DNA of 64,000 nucleotides from Deltaproteobacteria bacterium. Its GTDB lineage: Bacteria; Desulfobacterota; Desulfomonilia; UBA1062. How positions within the stretch are numbered: position 1 is the first letter of the stretch; the number at the start of each line of letters is the position of its first letter. Positions 15,762 through 24,876 of this stretch are shown one piece after another. The DNA is taken from contig JAKPDW010000064.1 in assembly GCA_029552245.1 (NCBI GenBank), forward strand, positions 57,128 to 121,127, given 5' to 3'. The notes below the pieces were generated by a model. The model was given only the letters and a program-made list of their open reading frames with translations. It made no database searches and was not told where the DNA came from. The translations under genes were made by a program, and so were the position numbers.

Positions 15762-16993
15762 TGGAACGTATCAGGTGCATCAGCGTCTCGCACAAGAGCG
15801 CCCCCGTGGACGTCAGGGAGCGCATCAGGATGGACGGCGAGTCCCTGAGGGAGGTCCTGGACCCTGACGCGGAGTGTTTCTGGCTGAACACCTGCAACCG
15901 TTCCGAGGTGTACTGGACCATCAGCGGGCCTGATGCCGTCTACGGGCTTCTGTGCCGGCTGTCGGGCTTCGACAGGGCCCGCATCGAGGCCATGAGCGTC
16001 TACCTCGAGGGCAGGCACGCGGTAAGCCACCTCTTCTCGGTCGCCTCGGGCCTCGATTCCATGGTACTCGGCGAGACACAGATCCTGGGCCAGGTCAAGG
16101 ACGCCTACCGCGAGGCCCTGGCGGCCGGATCCACGCGAACCGTGCTGAACAAGGCTCTGCACAGGGCTTTCCGCGCGGCCAAGCGGGTGAGGACCGAGAC
16201 CGGCATCGGCGCCTACCCCGTCTCCGTGGCCTCCCAGGCCGTGGAACTCGCCGAGCACGTCTTCGGCGACATAACGGGCAGCACCGTGCTCGTGGTGGGG
16301 GCGGGCGACATGGCCTCCATCGCGGCGAGGCGTCTCAGGGACCGGGGCGTGAGATCGCTGAGGATCGTCAACCGGACATACGAGACCGCCCAGGCGCTGG
16401 CATGCGAGCTGGGGGGGGAAGCCGGCCGTTTCGAGGATCTCGAACGAGAGCTCGCATCGAGCGACGTCGTCATCACCTCGACCGGGGCGGCCAGGCCCAT
16501 CATAACGAGGGAGATGGTGCAGCGGGCCATGGGCATCAGGAGGAACAGGCCCCTGATCATCGTCGACATCGCCCTCCCGAGGGACGTCGACGAGGGCGCG
16601 AAAGAGTGTTACAACTGCTACCTGTACGACATCGACGCGCTCCAGGCCATCGTGGACAGGCACTTCGCCGAGCGCGAGGCGGAGGCGGCGAGGGCCATGG
16701 CCATCATCGAGGAAGAGGTCGCGACGTTCGAGCGGTGGTTGCGTTCCCTGTCCGCGCAGGCGACCATCAGGGATCTCTATGCGCTGGCCGACGCGATCGC
16801 CGTGGAGCAGGCGAGAGAGGTCTCGAGCAAGGTGGACGCGACGGTCGTGGAACAGGCGCTGCGGACCTCCTTGAGGCGCATGCTCCACAGGCCCGTGAGC
16901 TTCCTGAAGGAGCACCCCGACGCCAGGCACATAGAGTACGTACGGAGGATATTCAGGCTGGATGAGGATCATGAGGATCGGCACAAGGGGTAG
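15761..16993 (+). CDS. hemA: Glutamyl-tRNA reductase
   Basis: 410 aa; makes glutamate-1-semialdehyde, the first committed tetrapyrrole precursor of the C5 pathway. The catalytic cysteine segment LNTCNRSEVY, the substrate region GLDSMVLGETQILGQVKDAY, the NADPH-binding VLVVGAGDMASIAARRL and the C-terminal dimerisation helices are all recognisable. The start overlaps the previous stop (TGATG). The last 32 nt overlap hemC. Confidence 0.96.
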   Translation: MERIRCISVSHKSAPVDVRERIRMDGESLREVLDPDAECFWLNTCNRSEVYWTISGPDAVYGLLCRLSGFDRARIEAMSVYLEGRHAVSHLFSVASGLDSMVLGETQILGQVKDAYREALAAGSTRTVLNKALHRAFRAAKRVRTETGIGAYPVSVASQAVELAEHVFGDITGSTVLVVGAGDMASIAARRLRDRGVRSLRIVNRTYETAQALACELGGEAGRFEDLERELASSDVVITSTGAARPIITREMVQRAMGIRRNRPLIIVDIALPRDVDEGAKECYNCYLYDIDALQAIVDRHFAEREAEAARAMAIIEEEVATFERWLRSLSAQATIRDLYALADAIAVEQAREVSSKVDATVVEQALRTSLRRMLHRPVSFLKEHPDARHIEYVRRIFRLDEDHEDRHKG

Positions 16994-17858
16994 CAGGCTC
17001 GCCCTGGCGCAGACGGCGCTCGTCATGGACGCGCTCGGGAAGAAGGCGCCCGGGGTCGCCTTCGAGGTGGTCCGCATCAAGACGACCGGGGACATCCTCT
17101 CGGACAGGCCGCTCGACGTCATCGGCGGGAAGGGGGTGTTCGTGAAGGACATCGAGCGCGCACTGCTGGATGGGTCCATCGACATCGCGGTGCACAGCCT
17201 CAAGGACATGCAGGCACACCTCCCGGACGGCCTCGTTATCGGCGCATACCTCGAGCGGGAGGATCCCAGGGACATGGTCTTCTCCTCCTCGGGACTGGGG
17301 CTCGAGGAGCTCCCCGAAGGCTCCAAGGTGGGGACCTCGAGCCTCAGGAGGAAGTGCCAGATCAGGAACGCAAGGCCCGATCTCCAGGTAGTGGACATCA
17401 GGGGGAACGTCCAGACGCGCCTGAACAGGCTGGGCAGGACGGTCGACGCCGTGGTCCTCGCGGCCGCGGGCGTGGCGAGGCTGGGGTTGAGGCCTGGTGT
17501 TGCCCTCGACCCGGGGGTCATGGTACCGTCACCCGGTCAGGGCGTCATCGCGGTCGAGTGCAGGGTGGGCGACGACGAGACGATGGGTCTCCTGTCGTCC
17601 ATAGACCACGCCCAGACGAGGACGTGCGCCCTCGCGGAGCGCGCCTTCCTCGCCGAACTCGGCCAGGACTGCAGGCTGCCCGCAGGCGCCCTGGCGCGGC
17701 TCGAGGGCGGCTCGATAGCCATGGTCGGCATGCTCGGCTCCGCGGACTGTCGCTTCTGCACCCGGCGCGAGATGGAGGGCGACGGGCCCCGGGTGGGTGC
17801 CGAGCTCGCCCGCGCGCTCCTGGTGGATGTCAAGAGAAGAGGTTCGATGGATGCCTGA
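16962..17858 (+). CDS. hemC: Porphobilinogen deaminase (hydroxymethylbilane synthase)
   Basis: 298 aa. Typical start RIGTRGSRLALAQT, DVIGGKGVFVKDIE, AVHSLKDM and GTSSLRRKCQ; the dipyrromethane cofactor cysteine lies in LGQDCRLPAG. It polymerises four porphobilinogens. ATG 16962 and 16971 are both possible; the latter begins directly at MRIGTRGSRL. hemB, needed between hemA and hemC, is not in the window. Confidence 0.96.
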   Translation: MRIMRIGTRGSRLALAQTALVMDALGKKAPGVAFEVVRIKTTGDILSDRPLDVIGGKGVFVKDIERALLDGSIDIAVHSLKDMQAHLPDGLVIGAYLEREDPRDMVFSSSGLGLEELPEGSKVGTSSLRRKCQIRNARPDLQVVDIRGNVQTRLNRLGRTVDAVVLAAAGVARLGLRPGVALDPGVMVPSPGQGVIAVECRVGDDETMGLLSSIDHAQTRTCALAERAFLAELGQDCRLPAGALARLEGGSIAMVGMLGSADCRFCTRREMEGDGPRVGAELARALLVDVKRRGSMDA

Positions 17859-19353
17859 CAAGGTCTCACCCGCAAAGGTTTACCTGATCGGCGCCGGCCC
17901 GGGAGACCCCGAGCTGGTGACGCTCAAGGCGACGCGCATCATCTCCGGGTGCGATGCCGTGGTCTACGACGACCTCATCGCCCGCGAGATCCTTGCGCTG
18001 GCTCCCCAAGGCGCACGGAGGATCTTCGTCGGGAAGAGGGGCGGCAGGGCCTCCATGGGCCAGGACGAGATCAACGAACTCCTCGTGGGGCTCGCGCGCG
18101 AGGGCCTGGTGACGGCGAGGATCAAGGGGGGCGACCCGTGCGTCTTCGGCAGGGGCGGAGAGGAGGCCCTCTACCTGGCCGAAAGGGGTGTCCCCTTCGA
18201 GTTCGTCCCGGGCGTGAGCTCCGCGATCGCCGCCCCGGAGTGCGCCCTCATCCCCCCCACCCACCGGGGCGTCGCGGCATCGGTGACGCTCGTGACCGCG
18301 CACGAGGACCCGTCCAAGGAGGGCGGTTTCCTCGACTGGGCCCACCTCGCCGGGGACCCGGGCACGCTCGTGTTCCTCATGGGGGCGAGCCGAGCGGCAT
18401 CGATCGCTGACCGGCTCATGAAGGAAGGGATGGACCCCGAGACGCCGTGCGCGATGATCCAGGATGCGACCCTGCCCGGCCAGAGGACCCTCGTCTCCAC
18501 GCTCGCCTCCCTGGGAGCCGACGCAGAGCGCGAGGGCATGAGATCGCCGAGCGTCATCGTGGTGGGCCGGGTCGTGGGCCTGCGCTCGAGGCTCGCCGTG
18601 GAGGCTGGCCTCCCGCTGAAGGGCAGGTCCGTCCTCATCACGAGGCCCGCTCACCTGGCAGGCCCCACCTCGGCGCTCTTCGCGTCCAGGGGGGCGCGCG
18701 CCCTGGTCTACCCGCTCGTGGAGATCAAAGAGATGCCCTTCGAGCTCCCGGAGCCGGGCTCGATCGACGTGTTCGTCTTCACCTCGCAGAACGCGGTGGA
18801 CCTCTTCTTCTCGAGGATCCGGGCCGAAGGCAGGGACGCGCGCTTTTTCGGGGGGGCGCGGGTTTACTGCATCGGGCCCAAGACCAGAGACGCCCTCGCG
18901 CGCTACGGGATCGCCGCCGACGGCATGGCCGAGGAGTTCGTCGCAGAGGGCCTGGTGGAGCTCCTCAAGGACATGGACCTCGAGGGGAAACGGGTGTGCC
19001 TGCCGCGCGCGGCGGGGGCGAGGCCCGTGCTCGCAGAGGCGCTGAGACACAAGGGGGCCGTTGTCGAGGAGATCGTGGTCTACGAGACGGTCATGCCGAA
19101 GACCGCGTCTTGCGAGGGTTTCGTCGAGGCCTTGCGCGAGGTGGACACCGTGGTGTTCACGAGCCCTTCCGGCGTCCGCCACGCAGCAGAGCTCCTGGGA
19201 GGCGGCACGGACATGCTCGCCGCCAAGACGATCGTGGCGATCGGTCCGGTCACGGCCCAGGCTTTACGCCGCCTGGGCATGAAACCGGCGGTGACGGCGG
19301 CACGGTACACCGACGAGGGGATCCTCGAGGCTCTTACGGGGGAGGGGTCATGA
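17851..19353 (+). CDS. Fused uroporphyrinogen-III C-methyltransferase / uroporphyrinogen-III synthase (CobA-HemD)
   Basis: 500 aa. The N-terminal methyltransferase (about residues 6-250) shows VYLIGAGPGDPELVTLKA, VVYDDLI, ARIKGGDPCVFGRGGEE and VPGVSSAIAAP. The C-terminal uroporphyrinogen-III synthase (about 258-500) shows VLITRPAHLAGPTSALF, FTSQNAVDLFF and FTSPSGVRHA. The fusion closes hydroxymethylbilane to uroporphyrinogen III and methylates it to precorrin-2 in one protein, a layout common in Deltaproteobacteria and Firmicutes. The start overlaps hemC by 8 nt, and the stop forms ATGA with the next gene. Confidence 0.94.
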   Translation: MPDKVSPAKVYLIGAGPGDPELVTLKATRIISGCDAVVYDDLIAREILALAPQGARRIFVGKRGGRASMGQDEINELLVGLAREGLVTARIKGGDPCVFGRGGEEALYLAERGVPFEFVPGVSSAIAAPECALIPPTHRGVAASVTLVTAHEDPSKEGGFLDWAHLAGDPGTLVFLMGASRAASIADRLMKEGMDPETPCAMIQDATLPGQRTLVSTLASLGADAEREGMRSPSVIVVGRVVGLRSRLAVEAGLPLKGRSVLITRPAHLAGPTSALFASRGARALVYPLVEIKEMPFELPEPGSIDVFVFTSQNAVDLFFSRIRAEGRDARFFGGARVYCIGPKTRDALARYGIAADGMAEEFVAEGLVELLKDMDLEGKRVCLPRAAGARPVLAEALRHKGAVVEEIVVYETVMPKTASCEGFVEALREVDTVVFTSPSGVRHAAELLGGGTDMLAAKTIVAIGPVTAQALRRLGMKPAVTAARYTDEGILEALTGEGS

Positions 19354-20522
19354 TCGGCATCTCGAAACTCTACTGCGGCACCGTGGAGGCATCCGACCCC
19401 CTGCGCTACGGCCGTGCGTCCAGGGAGCTGCCTTCCCACCTGCTGCAGTTCTCGGCCGACAAGAAGCCGGTGGTGGTGTGGAACGTGACCAGCGCCTGCA
19501 ACCTTCGCTGCGTGCACTGCTATGCCTCCGCCGGGAAGGCGGCTCGGGAGCTCTCGACTCGACAGGGTCTCGAGCTCATTGCACAGCTTGCCGATTACGG
19601 GGCCCCCGTGATTTTGTTCTCGGGCGGCGAGCCCGTGCTCCGCGAAGACCTTCCCACGCTCATCGATGCCGCCGTGAAGGCCGGCATGCGCGCGGTCATC
19701 TCCACCAACGGCACGCTCATTTCCCGGGATACGGCCATGAGGTTCGCGGATCTCGGGCTTTCGTACATAGGGGTGAGCCTCGACGGCATGGAGGAGGTGA
19801 ACGACAGCTTCCGGGGCGTTCAGGGCGCCTTCGCCCAGGCTCTCGGCGGCATCTACAACGCCATGCGCGAGGACATCAAGGTGGGCCTGCGCTTCACCAT
19901 GAACCGCCGCAACGTCGCCGAGATCCCGAAGATCTTCGACCTCATGGCCTCGGAGGGGATCCCCCGGATCTGCTTCTACCACCTGGTGTACACGGGGAGG
20001 GCCAGCGAGCTCATGGAAGAAGACCTCACCCACGGGCAGACCCGGCAGACCCTCGACCTCATCATGGACCGCACCAAGGAGATGATCCAGGCAGGCCGCG
20101 ACGTGGAGGTCCTCACCGTGGACAACCACGCGGACGGGCCCTACGTGTACCTGAGACTGAAGCGGGAGGGCAGCCCACGGGCCGGCGAGGTGCTGGAGCT
20201 CCTGAAGATGAACGCGGGGAATTCCTCGGGCCTGGGGATCGGGTGCGTCAACTGGGACGGGGAGGTGTACCCCGACCAGTTCTGGAGGACCAGGGTGCTG
20301 GGCAACGTCACACAAAGGCCCTTCCCCGAGATCTGGGACGACCCGTCGAACGAGTTCCTCATGATGCTCAAGAACAAGAAGGATCACGTGCAGGGCAGGT
20401 GCAGGGCCTGCAGGTGGCTCGACGTGTGCGCTGGCAACTTCCGGGCCCGGGCCGAGGCGGCCTCCGGCGACCCCTGGGCCGAGGACCCGGCCTGCTACCT
20501 CTTAGACGAGGAGATCGCGTAA
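19350..20522 (+). CDS. ahbC: Radical SAM 12,18-didecarboxysirohaem deacetylase (AhbC-type)
   Basis: 390 aa. The radical SAM cysteines are in CNLRCVHCY near residue 50, followed by FSGGEPVLREDLP and STNGTLI. The opening MIGISKLYCGTVEASDPLRYG is the AhbC type as I recall it, and the C-terminal auxiliary iron-sulfur region contains GIGCVNWDGEVYPDQFW and CRACRWLDVCAGNFRARAE. AhbC removes the acetate side chains of didecarboxysirohaem to give Fe-coproporphyrin III in the alternative haem pathway of sulfate reducers and archaea. Position as last gene of a sirohaem operon supports this. ahbA, ahbB and ahbD are not in the window. NirJ-like enzymes are close relatives and remain possible. Confidence 0.88.
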   Translation: MIGISKLYCGTVEASDPLRYGRASRELPSHLLQFSADKKPVVVWNVTSACNLRCVHCYASAGKAARELSTRQGLELIAQLADYGAPVILFSGGEPVLREDLPTLIDAAVKAGMRAVISTNGTLISRDTAMRFADLGLSYIGVSLDGMEEVNDSFRGVQGAFAQALGGIYNAMREDIKVGLRFTMNRRNVAEIPKIFDLMASEGIPRICFYHLVYTGRASELMEEDLTHGQTRQTLDLIMDRTKEMIQAGRDVEVLTVDNHADGPYVYLRLKREGSPRAGEVLELLKMNAGNSSGLGIGCVNWDGEVYPDQFWRTRVLGNVTQRPFPEIWDDPSNEFLMMLKNKKDHVQGRCRACRWLDVCAGNFRARAEAASGDPWAEDPACYLLDEEIA

Positions 20523-20622
20523 CCCAGGCATCTCTTCGCGGAGACGACCCCGGCGGACCCGAAGAGCCGGACATGTTCTTTCGTGCGCCCGGCGCGGCGT
20601 GCCCCTCTGTTACGATCCGTCC

Positions 20623-20651
20623 TTGCACAGAGTGCCGGGTGGGAGTATTCT
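20623..20651 (+). promoter_or_regulatory. Sigma-70 type promoter of aqpZ
   Basis: TTGCAC (20623-20628), a 17-bp spacer and TATTCT (20646-20651) precede aqpZ. The leader would be about 60 nt. The assignment rests on consensus and position. Confidence 0.45.
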
Positions 20652-20720
20652 CTCATCAGAAAATCACACACCCCGCAAGAAACCGCACCCTTTTCATTCT
20701 CATTCCAAGGAGGTAGTCCC

Positions 20721-21413
20721 ATGACGAAGAGACTCCTGGCGGAATTCTTCGGCACGTTCTGGCTTGTTCTCGGCGGATGCGGCAGCGCGGTCCTGTCGGC
20801 CGCATTTCCCAACGTGGGCATCGGGCTCCTCGGCGTGGCGCTGGCCTTCGGGCTCACCGTGCTCACCATGGCATTTGCCGTGGGACACATCTCGGGCTGC
20901 CACCTGAACCCGGCGGTCACCTGCGGACTGGTGGCAGGCAAGAGGTTCCCGGTGAAAGACCTCGTCCCATACGTGGTCTCCCAAGTGCTGGGGGGCATCG
21001 CCGGCGCCTTCGTGCTCTTCATCATAGCCTCCGGCGCGGCAGGGTTCGACGTGGCCGCGGGCTTTGCCAGCAACGGATACGGGGAACATTCGCCGGGCGG
21101 TTATTCGCTCCTGGCGGCCCTGGTCTGCGAGGTGGTCATGACCTTCATGTTCCTCCTGGTCATCATGGGCGCCACGGACGAGCGGGCGCCCAAGGGGTTC
21201 GCGCCCATTGCCATCGGGCTCTGCCTGACGCTCATCCACCTCATCAGCATCCCGGTGACGAACACCTCGGTGAACCCGGCCCGGAGCACCGGTGTCGCGA
21301 TCTTCGTGGGCGGGTGGGCCGTGGAGCAGCTCTGGCTCTTCTGGGTGGCGCCCATCGCAGGCGGCGTGCTCGGCGGGATCGTGTACCGGGTCATGGGGAG
21401 CCCGGACAACTAG
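20721..21413 (+). CDS. aqpZ: Aquaporin (AqpZ type)
   Basis: 230 aa, six membrane helices with both half-helix NPA motifs: HLNPAVTCG and [11 protein letters not shown]. The opening [20 protein letters not shown] is typical of AqpZ. The arginine after the second NPA and a His in [11 protein letters not shown] fit a water-selective filter rather than a glycerol facilitator. AAGGAGG lies 8 nt upstream of ATG 20721. It stands alone after the haem operon and converges with the TetR gene. Confidence 0.95.
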   Translation: MTKRLLAEFFGTFWLVLGGCGSAVLSAAFPNVGIGLLGVALAFGLTVLTMAFAVGHISGCHLNPAVTCGLVAGKRFPVKDLVPYVVSQVLGGIAGAFVLFIIASGAAGFDVAAGFASNGYGEHSPGGYSLLAALVCEVVMTFMFLLVIMGATDERAPKGFAPIAIGLCLTLIHLISIPVTNTSVNPARSTGVAIFVGGWAVEQLWLFWVAPIAGGVLGGIVYRVMGSPDN

Positions 21414-21440
21414 CCCCGGCCCCCCATCGGCACGAGAGGC

Positions 21441-22031
21441 TCAGAGGATCTCGACGATCCGCTGCTGGAACCCCTTGAGGACATCCCCGACGGCCAGAGA
21501 CCCCGGCGGGAACACGGTGGAGAACAGGGCCATGCCCTCCCAGAAGGCCACCATGGCGATGCTCACGTTCCTGGCAAATGCCTTGTCCTCGATGTGCCGG
21601 GAGATCATCTCCCCCAGATCCTCCACCCACCGGGTGTAGGCCTCACGGAGCTTTCCGCGGACCGCGGGGTTGTACAGGGCGATCTCCCAGATCTCCACGA
21701 AGATCCGCGAGAGCGACTTGTTCAGGGTGATGCGGTTGTTGACGAAGGCGAACACCTCGTCGATGAACTCCCTCTTGGTGGAGTGTTCCAGGTCACGGCC
21801 GCCCATCCATTCCCGGGCCTGGGCCCGGTAGTCTTCGATGACGTAGTCTATGTAGTTCAGGAGGATCTCCTCCTTGCTCTTGAAGTAATAGTGCAACACC
21901 CCGTGGTTCACCCCCGCCTCGCGGGCGATGTCCTTGATGGAGGTCTTCTCGAAGGACTTCCTCTGCAGGCAGGCGTCGAGGGCCTTCAGGATCTGGAGCC
22001 TCCTCTTTTCCTGCACCTTCCTGCGCGCCAT
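21441..22031 (-). CDS. TetR-family transcriptional regulator
   Basis: 196 aa. The N-terminal HTH is clear: RLQILKALDACLQRKSFEKT, then SIKDIAREAGVNHGVLHYYF KSKEEIL. The helical C-terminal ligand domain has no identifiable specificity. It is the last gene of the ald operon by strand and spacing (115 nt after the aminotransferase stop). The 7-2-7 palindrome at the operon promoter (27660-27675) looks like a TetR-type operator, so autoregulation of the operon is a reasonable inference. ATG 22031 has AAGGA 7 nt upstream; an ATG two codons earlier also exists. Confidence 0.9.
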   Translation of the reverse strand: MARRKVQEKRRLQILKALDACLQRKSFEKTSIKDIAREAGVNHGVLHYYFKSKEEILLNYIDYVIEDYRAQAREWMGGRDLEHSTKREFIDEVFAFVNNRITLNKSLSRIFVEIWEIALYNPAVRGKLREAYTRWVEDLGEMISRHIEDKAFARNVSIAMVAFWEGMALFSTVFPPGSLAVGDVLKGFQQRIVEIL

Positions 22032-22146
22032 GGTCATGTCCTTTCCGTGACGGGTCCCGGTCTCATACGCGCCGGGTCCGGCCATGCACCCAAGCCGCGG
22101 TCATCGAGACGATCACCTGCGGGTTCCCCCGGGTGGGGCCGGTCCT

Positions 22147-23391
22147 TCAGAGACCGGCCAGTATGGTTCTCACAGCCTGCACGATCCTGTCCACCTCGTC
22201 TTCGGAGACAAGCAGGCTCGGCCTGAAGAGGACGGTCGAGGTGTCCACCCTTCCCGTCTCCACCAGGAGGCCCTCCCGCATCGCCCGGGCGCAGAAGGCC
22301 TTCGCCGCCGGTTCCCCGCCTGCAAGCCTGAGCGAGAAGAGGAGCCCCCTTCCGGCGACCGAGGCCGCCTTGTCCGGGAACTCCTGCGCGCATGCATGAA
22401 GGCCGGATGCGAGCCTCTGACCCATCATGCGCGCGTTGACCCAAGGCTCTGCCAGCTCGTACTCGTCGAGTGCGGCCATCGCCACGACGCAGCCCAGATC
22501 GTGTCCCCCGAAGGTGCACAGGTGTATGAGGGGGTGTATGTCGAAGAAGCGCTTGAGCTCAGGGGTGAAGACCATGGCGGTCATGGGGAACATGCCCGAG
22601 GTCACTGCCTCGCCGATGACGAGGATGTCAGGCTCCACGCCCAGCTGTTCGAAGAAGAACCTTGTGCCTGTCCTCCCGAACCCGGTTTGCGTCTCGTCGA
22701 AGATGAGCACTGTCTTCGTGGCGTCGCACAGGCGCCGTATCCGGAGTGCGTATTCACGGCTCGACTCCCTGCAGTGGTTCTCCGCCTGGATCGGTTCCAT
22801 GACGAATGCCGCGGTCCTGTCCGTGACCGCCCTTAAGGCCGCGTCCTCGTCCCCGAAGGGCACGGCGAGGACCTCCGGGATCAGGCCGCCGAATTGCTCC
22901 TTGCCCGCCTTGGCCGTCAGGGACAGGGCGAAACCCGTCTCACCGTAGCATCCACCGTCGACCGTGACGATCCCCGGCCTCGAGGTGGCTCCGCGCGCGA
23001 GCTTGCAGGCCGCATCCATGGACTCGCCCCTGGTCACCCCGAACAGGACGCAGTCGAGCCTGCCCGGCACGAACGAGGCGATCCTCTGCGCCAGGAGGGC
23101 CTTGTAGTCGGAGGGCATGACGAAGTTTCCCTGGTCCGTCTCGTGCACCGCCTTCATGAACCGACGGGCTATTGCCCGGTTGCGCCTGCCCAGGTTGTAC
23201 GTCCCTGCGGAGGCGTAGCAGTCGAGATACCTCCCGCCCTGCGCGTCCGTCATCCACGAACCGTCCCCCTCCTGCTCGATGACGTCGTGCCCCTTCTCCC
23301 TGAGCAGGTTCACGTAGCTTCGGGAAAACACCTTCTCCGCCGTGTCGAAGAGCCCTCGTGCACGGTTGTGCGAACCGTCCGCCTTCTTCAT
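22147..23391 (-). CDS. Class III aminotransferase homologue lacking the catalytic lysine
   Basis: 414 aa with a full-length class III (ornithine/GABA-type) fold: YLDCYASAGTYNLG, FDETQTGFGRTG (PLP-contact Asp) and TFGGHDLGCVVAM. The PLP-binding Lys expected in the PDIxxxxK-x5-G-x-x-P segment is Glu261 (GAG at 22611-22609) in PDILVIGEAVTSGMFP. The adjacent paralogue has Lys at this place. The SGxEA loop is also altered (VTRGESMDAACKLA). It is likely a pseudo-enzyme, perhaps a partner subunit of the neighbouring active enzyme. ATG 23391 follows the paralogue's stop by 1 nt with GGGGAGG upstream. Confidence 0.85.
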   Translation of the reverse strand: MKKADGSHNRARGLFDTAEKVFSRSYVNLLREKGHDVIEQEGDGSWMTDAQGGRYLDCYASAGTYNLGRRNRAIARRFMKAVHETDQGNFVMPSDYKALLAQRIASFVPGRLDCVLFGVTRGESMDAACKLARGATSRPGIVTVDGGCYGETGFALSLTAKAGKEQFGGLIPEVLAVPFGDEDAALRAVTDRTAAFVMEPIQAENHCRESSREYALRIRRLCDATKTVLIFDETQTGFGRTGTRFFFEQLGVEPDILVIGEAVTSGMFPMTAMVFTPELKRFFDIHPLIHLCTFGGHDLGCVVAMAALDEYELAEPWVNARMMGQRLASGLHACAQEFPDKAASVAGRGLLFSLRLAGGEPAAKAFCARAMREGLLVETGRVDTSTVLFRPSLLVSEDEVDRIVQAVRTILAGL

Positions 23392-23392
23392 G

Positions 23393-24808
23393 TCACGCAC
23401 CTCCCCTCCGGTTCATGATCTTTCCGACGAACTCCTCCAGGTCCCTGACCAGGTTGAACGCCCAGATCTGGAGATGAACATTGTTCAGGAGCGCCCCCAC
23501 GAAGGGGATCCTGGCCAGTGGCATCAACAGGACGAGGTACCACCGCATGGCGTCGAACGCCGCGCGTATGCGGTCGAGAAGATCATCCACCTCGTGGCCG
23601 CCGATCGTGATGGGGACCTGGAAGCGCATGACCTGGGGGGCGTTCCCGGAGTAGACCGCCCACACACCCTGCCTGGCCAGGCACTCCGCCATGAGCGCGC
23701 CGATGAACTCGTGCACGTACTCGATGCCGATCATGAGGCCCAGGCCCCTGACCTCCTTCACGCAATCGCGGTTCTTCGAGGCGATCTCCTGGATGCCCTC
23801 CTTGAGACGCGCGCCCATGGCCGCCGCGTTCTCCCAGAGCCTGTTCTCGACGATGTCGTCGAGTACCGCCTGGGACACGATGCAGCCGAGGTCCGAGCCG
23901 CCGCCGTGGGAGTCGTGGAAGAGCGGGTTCTTCTCCACATAGCTCACGAGCGGCTCTATGGCCCTGTACACCACGGCGCCGTTCGGGTAGAGCCCCCCGC
24001 TTATCGACTTCGCCGTGAACATGATGTCGGGTATCACGTCGTAGTGTTCCATGGCCCACATGGTACCGGTACGCCCGAAGCCGGTCTGCACCTCGTCGAA
24101 GATGAGCATGACGCCGAGCTCGTCGCAGAGCTTCCTGAGGCCCGTCATGTACTCCTTGGTCGCAACGTGGATCCCGCCCTCGCCCTGGACCGGTTCGAGG
24201 ACCACGGCCGCCGTGTTCTCGGACGCGACCCGTCTCACCGCATCAAGGTCGTTGAACTCGACCACGTGGAAACCGGGCATGAGGGGCAGAAACAGCTCCT
24301 TGTAGTAGTCCTTCCCGTTGGCCGACAGGCTGAACCCCTCGTGCCCGTGGTACGCCTTGTTCATGGTGATCACGTCGTTTCTGCCCGTGGCGCCCTTGGC
24401 GAGCTTGATGGCGCCAGCGCAGGCATCCGCCCCGCTCGCGCAGAGCACCACCTTGTCGAGGTCTCCCGGGCACAGGGAGGCCAGCCGTTCGGCGAAGCGC
24501 ACCTTGTGCTCCGACAGGAGAAGGTGCGATCCCATGTCGTGCCTCGCGAGCGCATCCTCGAGCGCAGCCTTGACCCGTTCGTTGCCGCGGCCCACGTTGA
24601 AACATCCCGCCGAGCTGAAACAGTCGAAGAAGCGCTTTCCCGTCACGGCATCGACGAAGCACGCGCCCTTCCTGTCGCGCTCGTACACGTCGAGGTGGGC
24701 GCACCTGAGGTAGCGTACCTGGCCCATCGAGATGTGTTTGCCGAAGAGGTGCTGGACATAGTCCCTCTCCTTTCCATCCATCATCCTTTCAACCTTTGCC
24801 GGTTTCAT
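23393..24808 (-). CDS. Class III pyridoxal-phosphate aminotransferase
   Basis: 471 aa. An active-looking enzyme with CASGADACAGAIKLAKGATG, FDEVQTGFGRTG, catalytic Lys267 in PDIMFTAKSISGGLYPNG and GGGSDLGC. It is longer than usual, with a C-terminal extension of about 40 hydrophobic residues (YLVLLMPLARIPFVGALLNN onward) that could be an amphipathic membrane anchor. The substrate is unknown; class III members act on ornithine, omega-amino acids or 2-aminoisobutyrate-like compounds. Context with alanine dehydrogenase suggests pyruvate/alanine as the amino-group shuttle. ATG 24808 has a G-rich stretch (GGGGGG) upstream; a more upstream ATG (24841) is possible. Confidence 0.9.
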   Translation of the reverse strand: MKPAKVERMMDGKERDYVQHLFGKHISMGQVRYLRCAHLDVYERDRKGACFVDAVTGKRFFDCFSSAGCFNVGRGNERVKAALEDALARHDMGSHLLLSEHKVRFAERLASLCPGDLDKVVLCASGADACAGAIKLAKGATGRNDVITMNKAYHGHEGFSLSANGKDYYKELFLPLMPGFHVVEFNDLDAVRRVASENTAAVVLEPVQGEGGIHVATKEYMTGLRKLCDELGVMLIFDEVQTGFGRTGTMWAMEHYDVIPDIMFTAKSISGGLYPNGAVVYRAIEPLVSYVEKNPLFHDSHGGGSDLGCIVSQAVLDDIVENRLWENAAAMGARLKEGIQEIASKNRDCVKEVRGLGLMIGIEYVHEFIGALMAECLARQGVWAVYSGNAPQVMRFQVPITIGGHEVDDLLDRIRAAFDAMRWYLVLLMPLARIPFVGALLNNVHLQIWAFNLVRDLEEFVGKIMNRRGGA

Positions 24809-24876
24809 GGAATCCCCCCTGTGCTTGATGAGAAAACTCATGCCACGTTCTTGAGCCGAAACGCCCTGTAGCCCGA

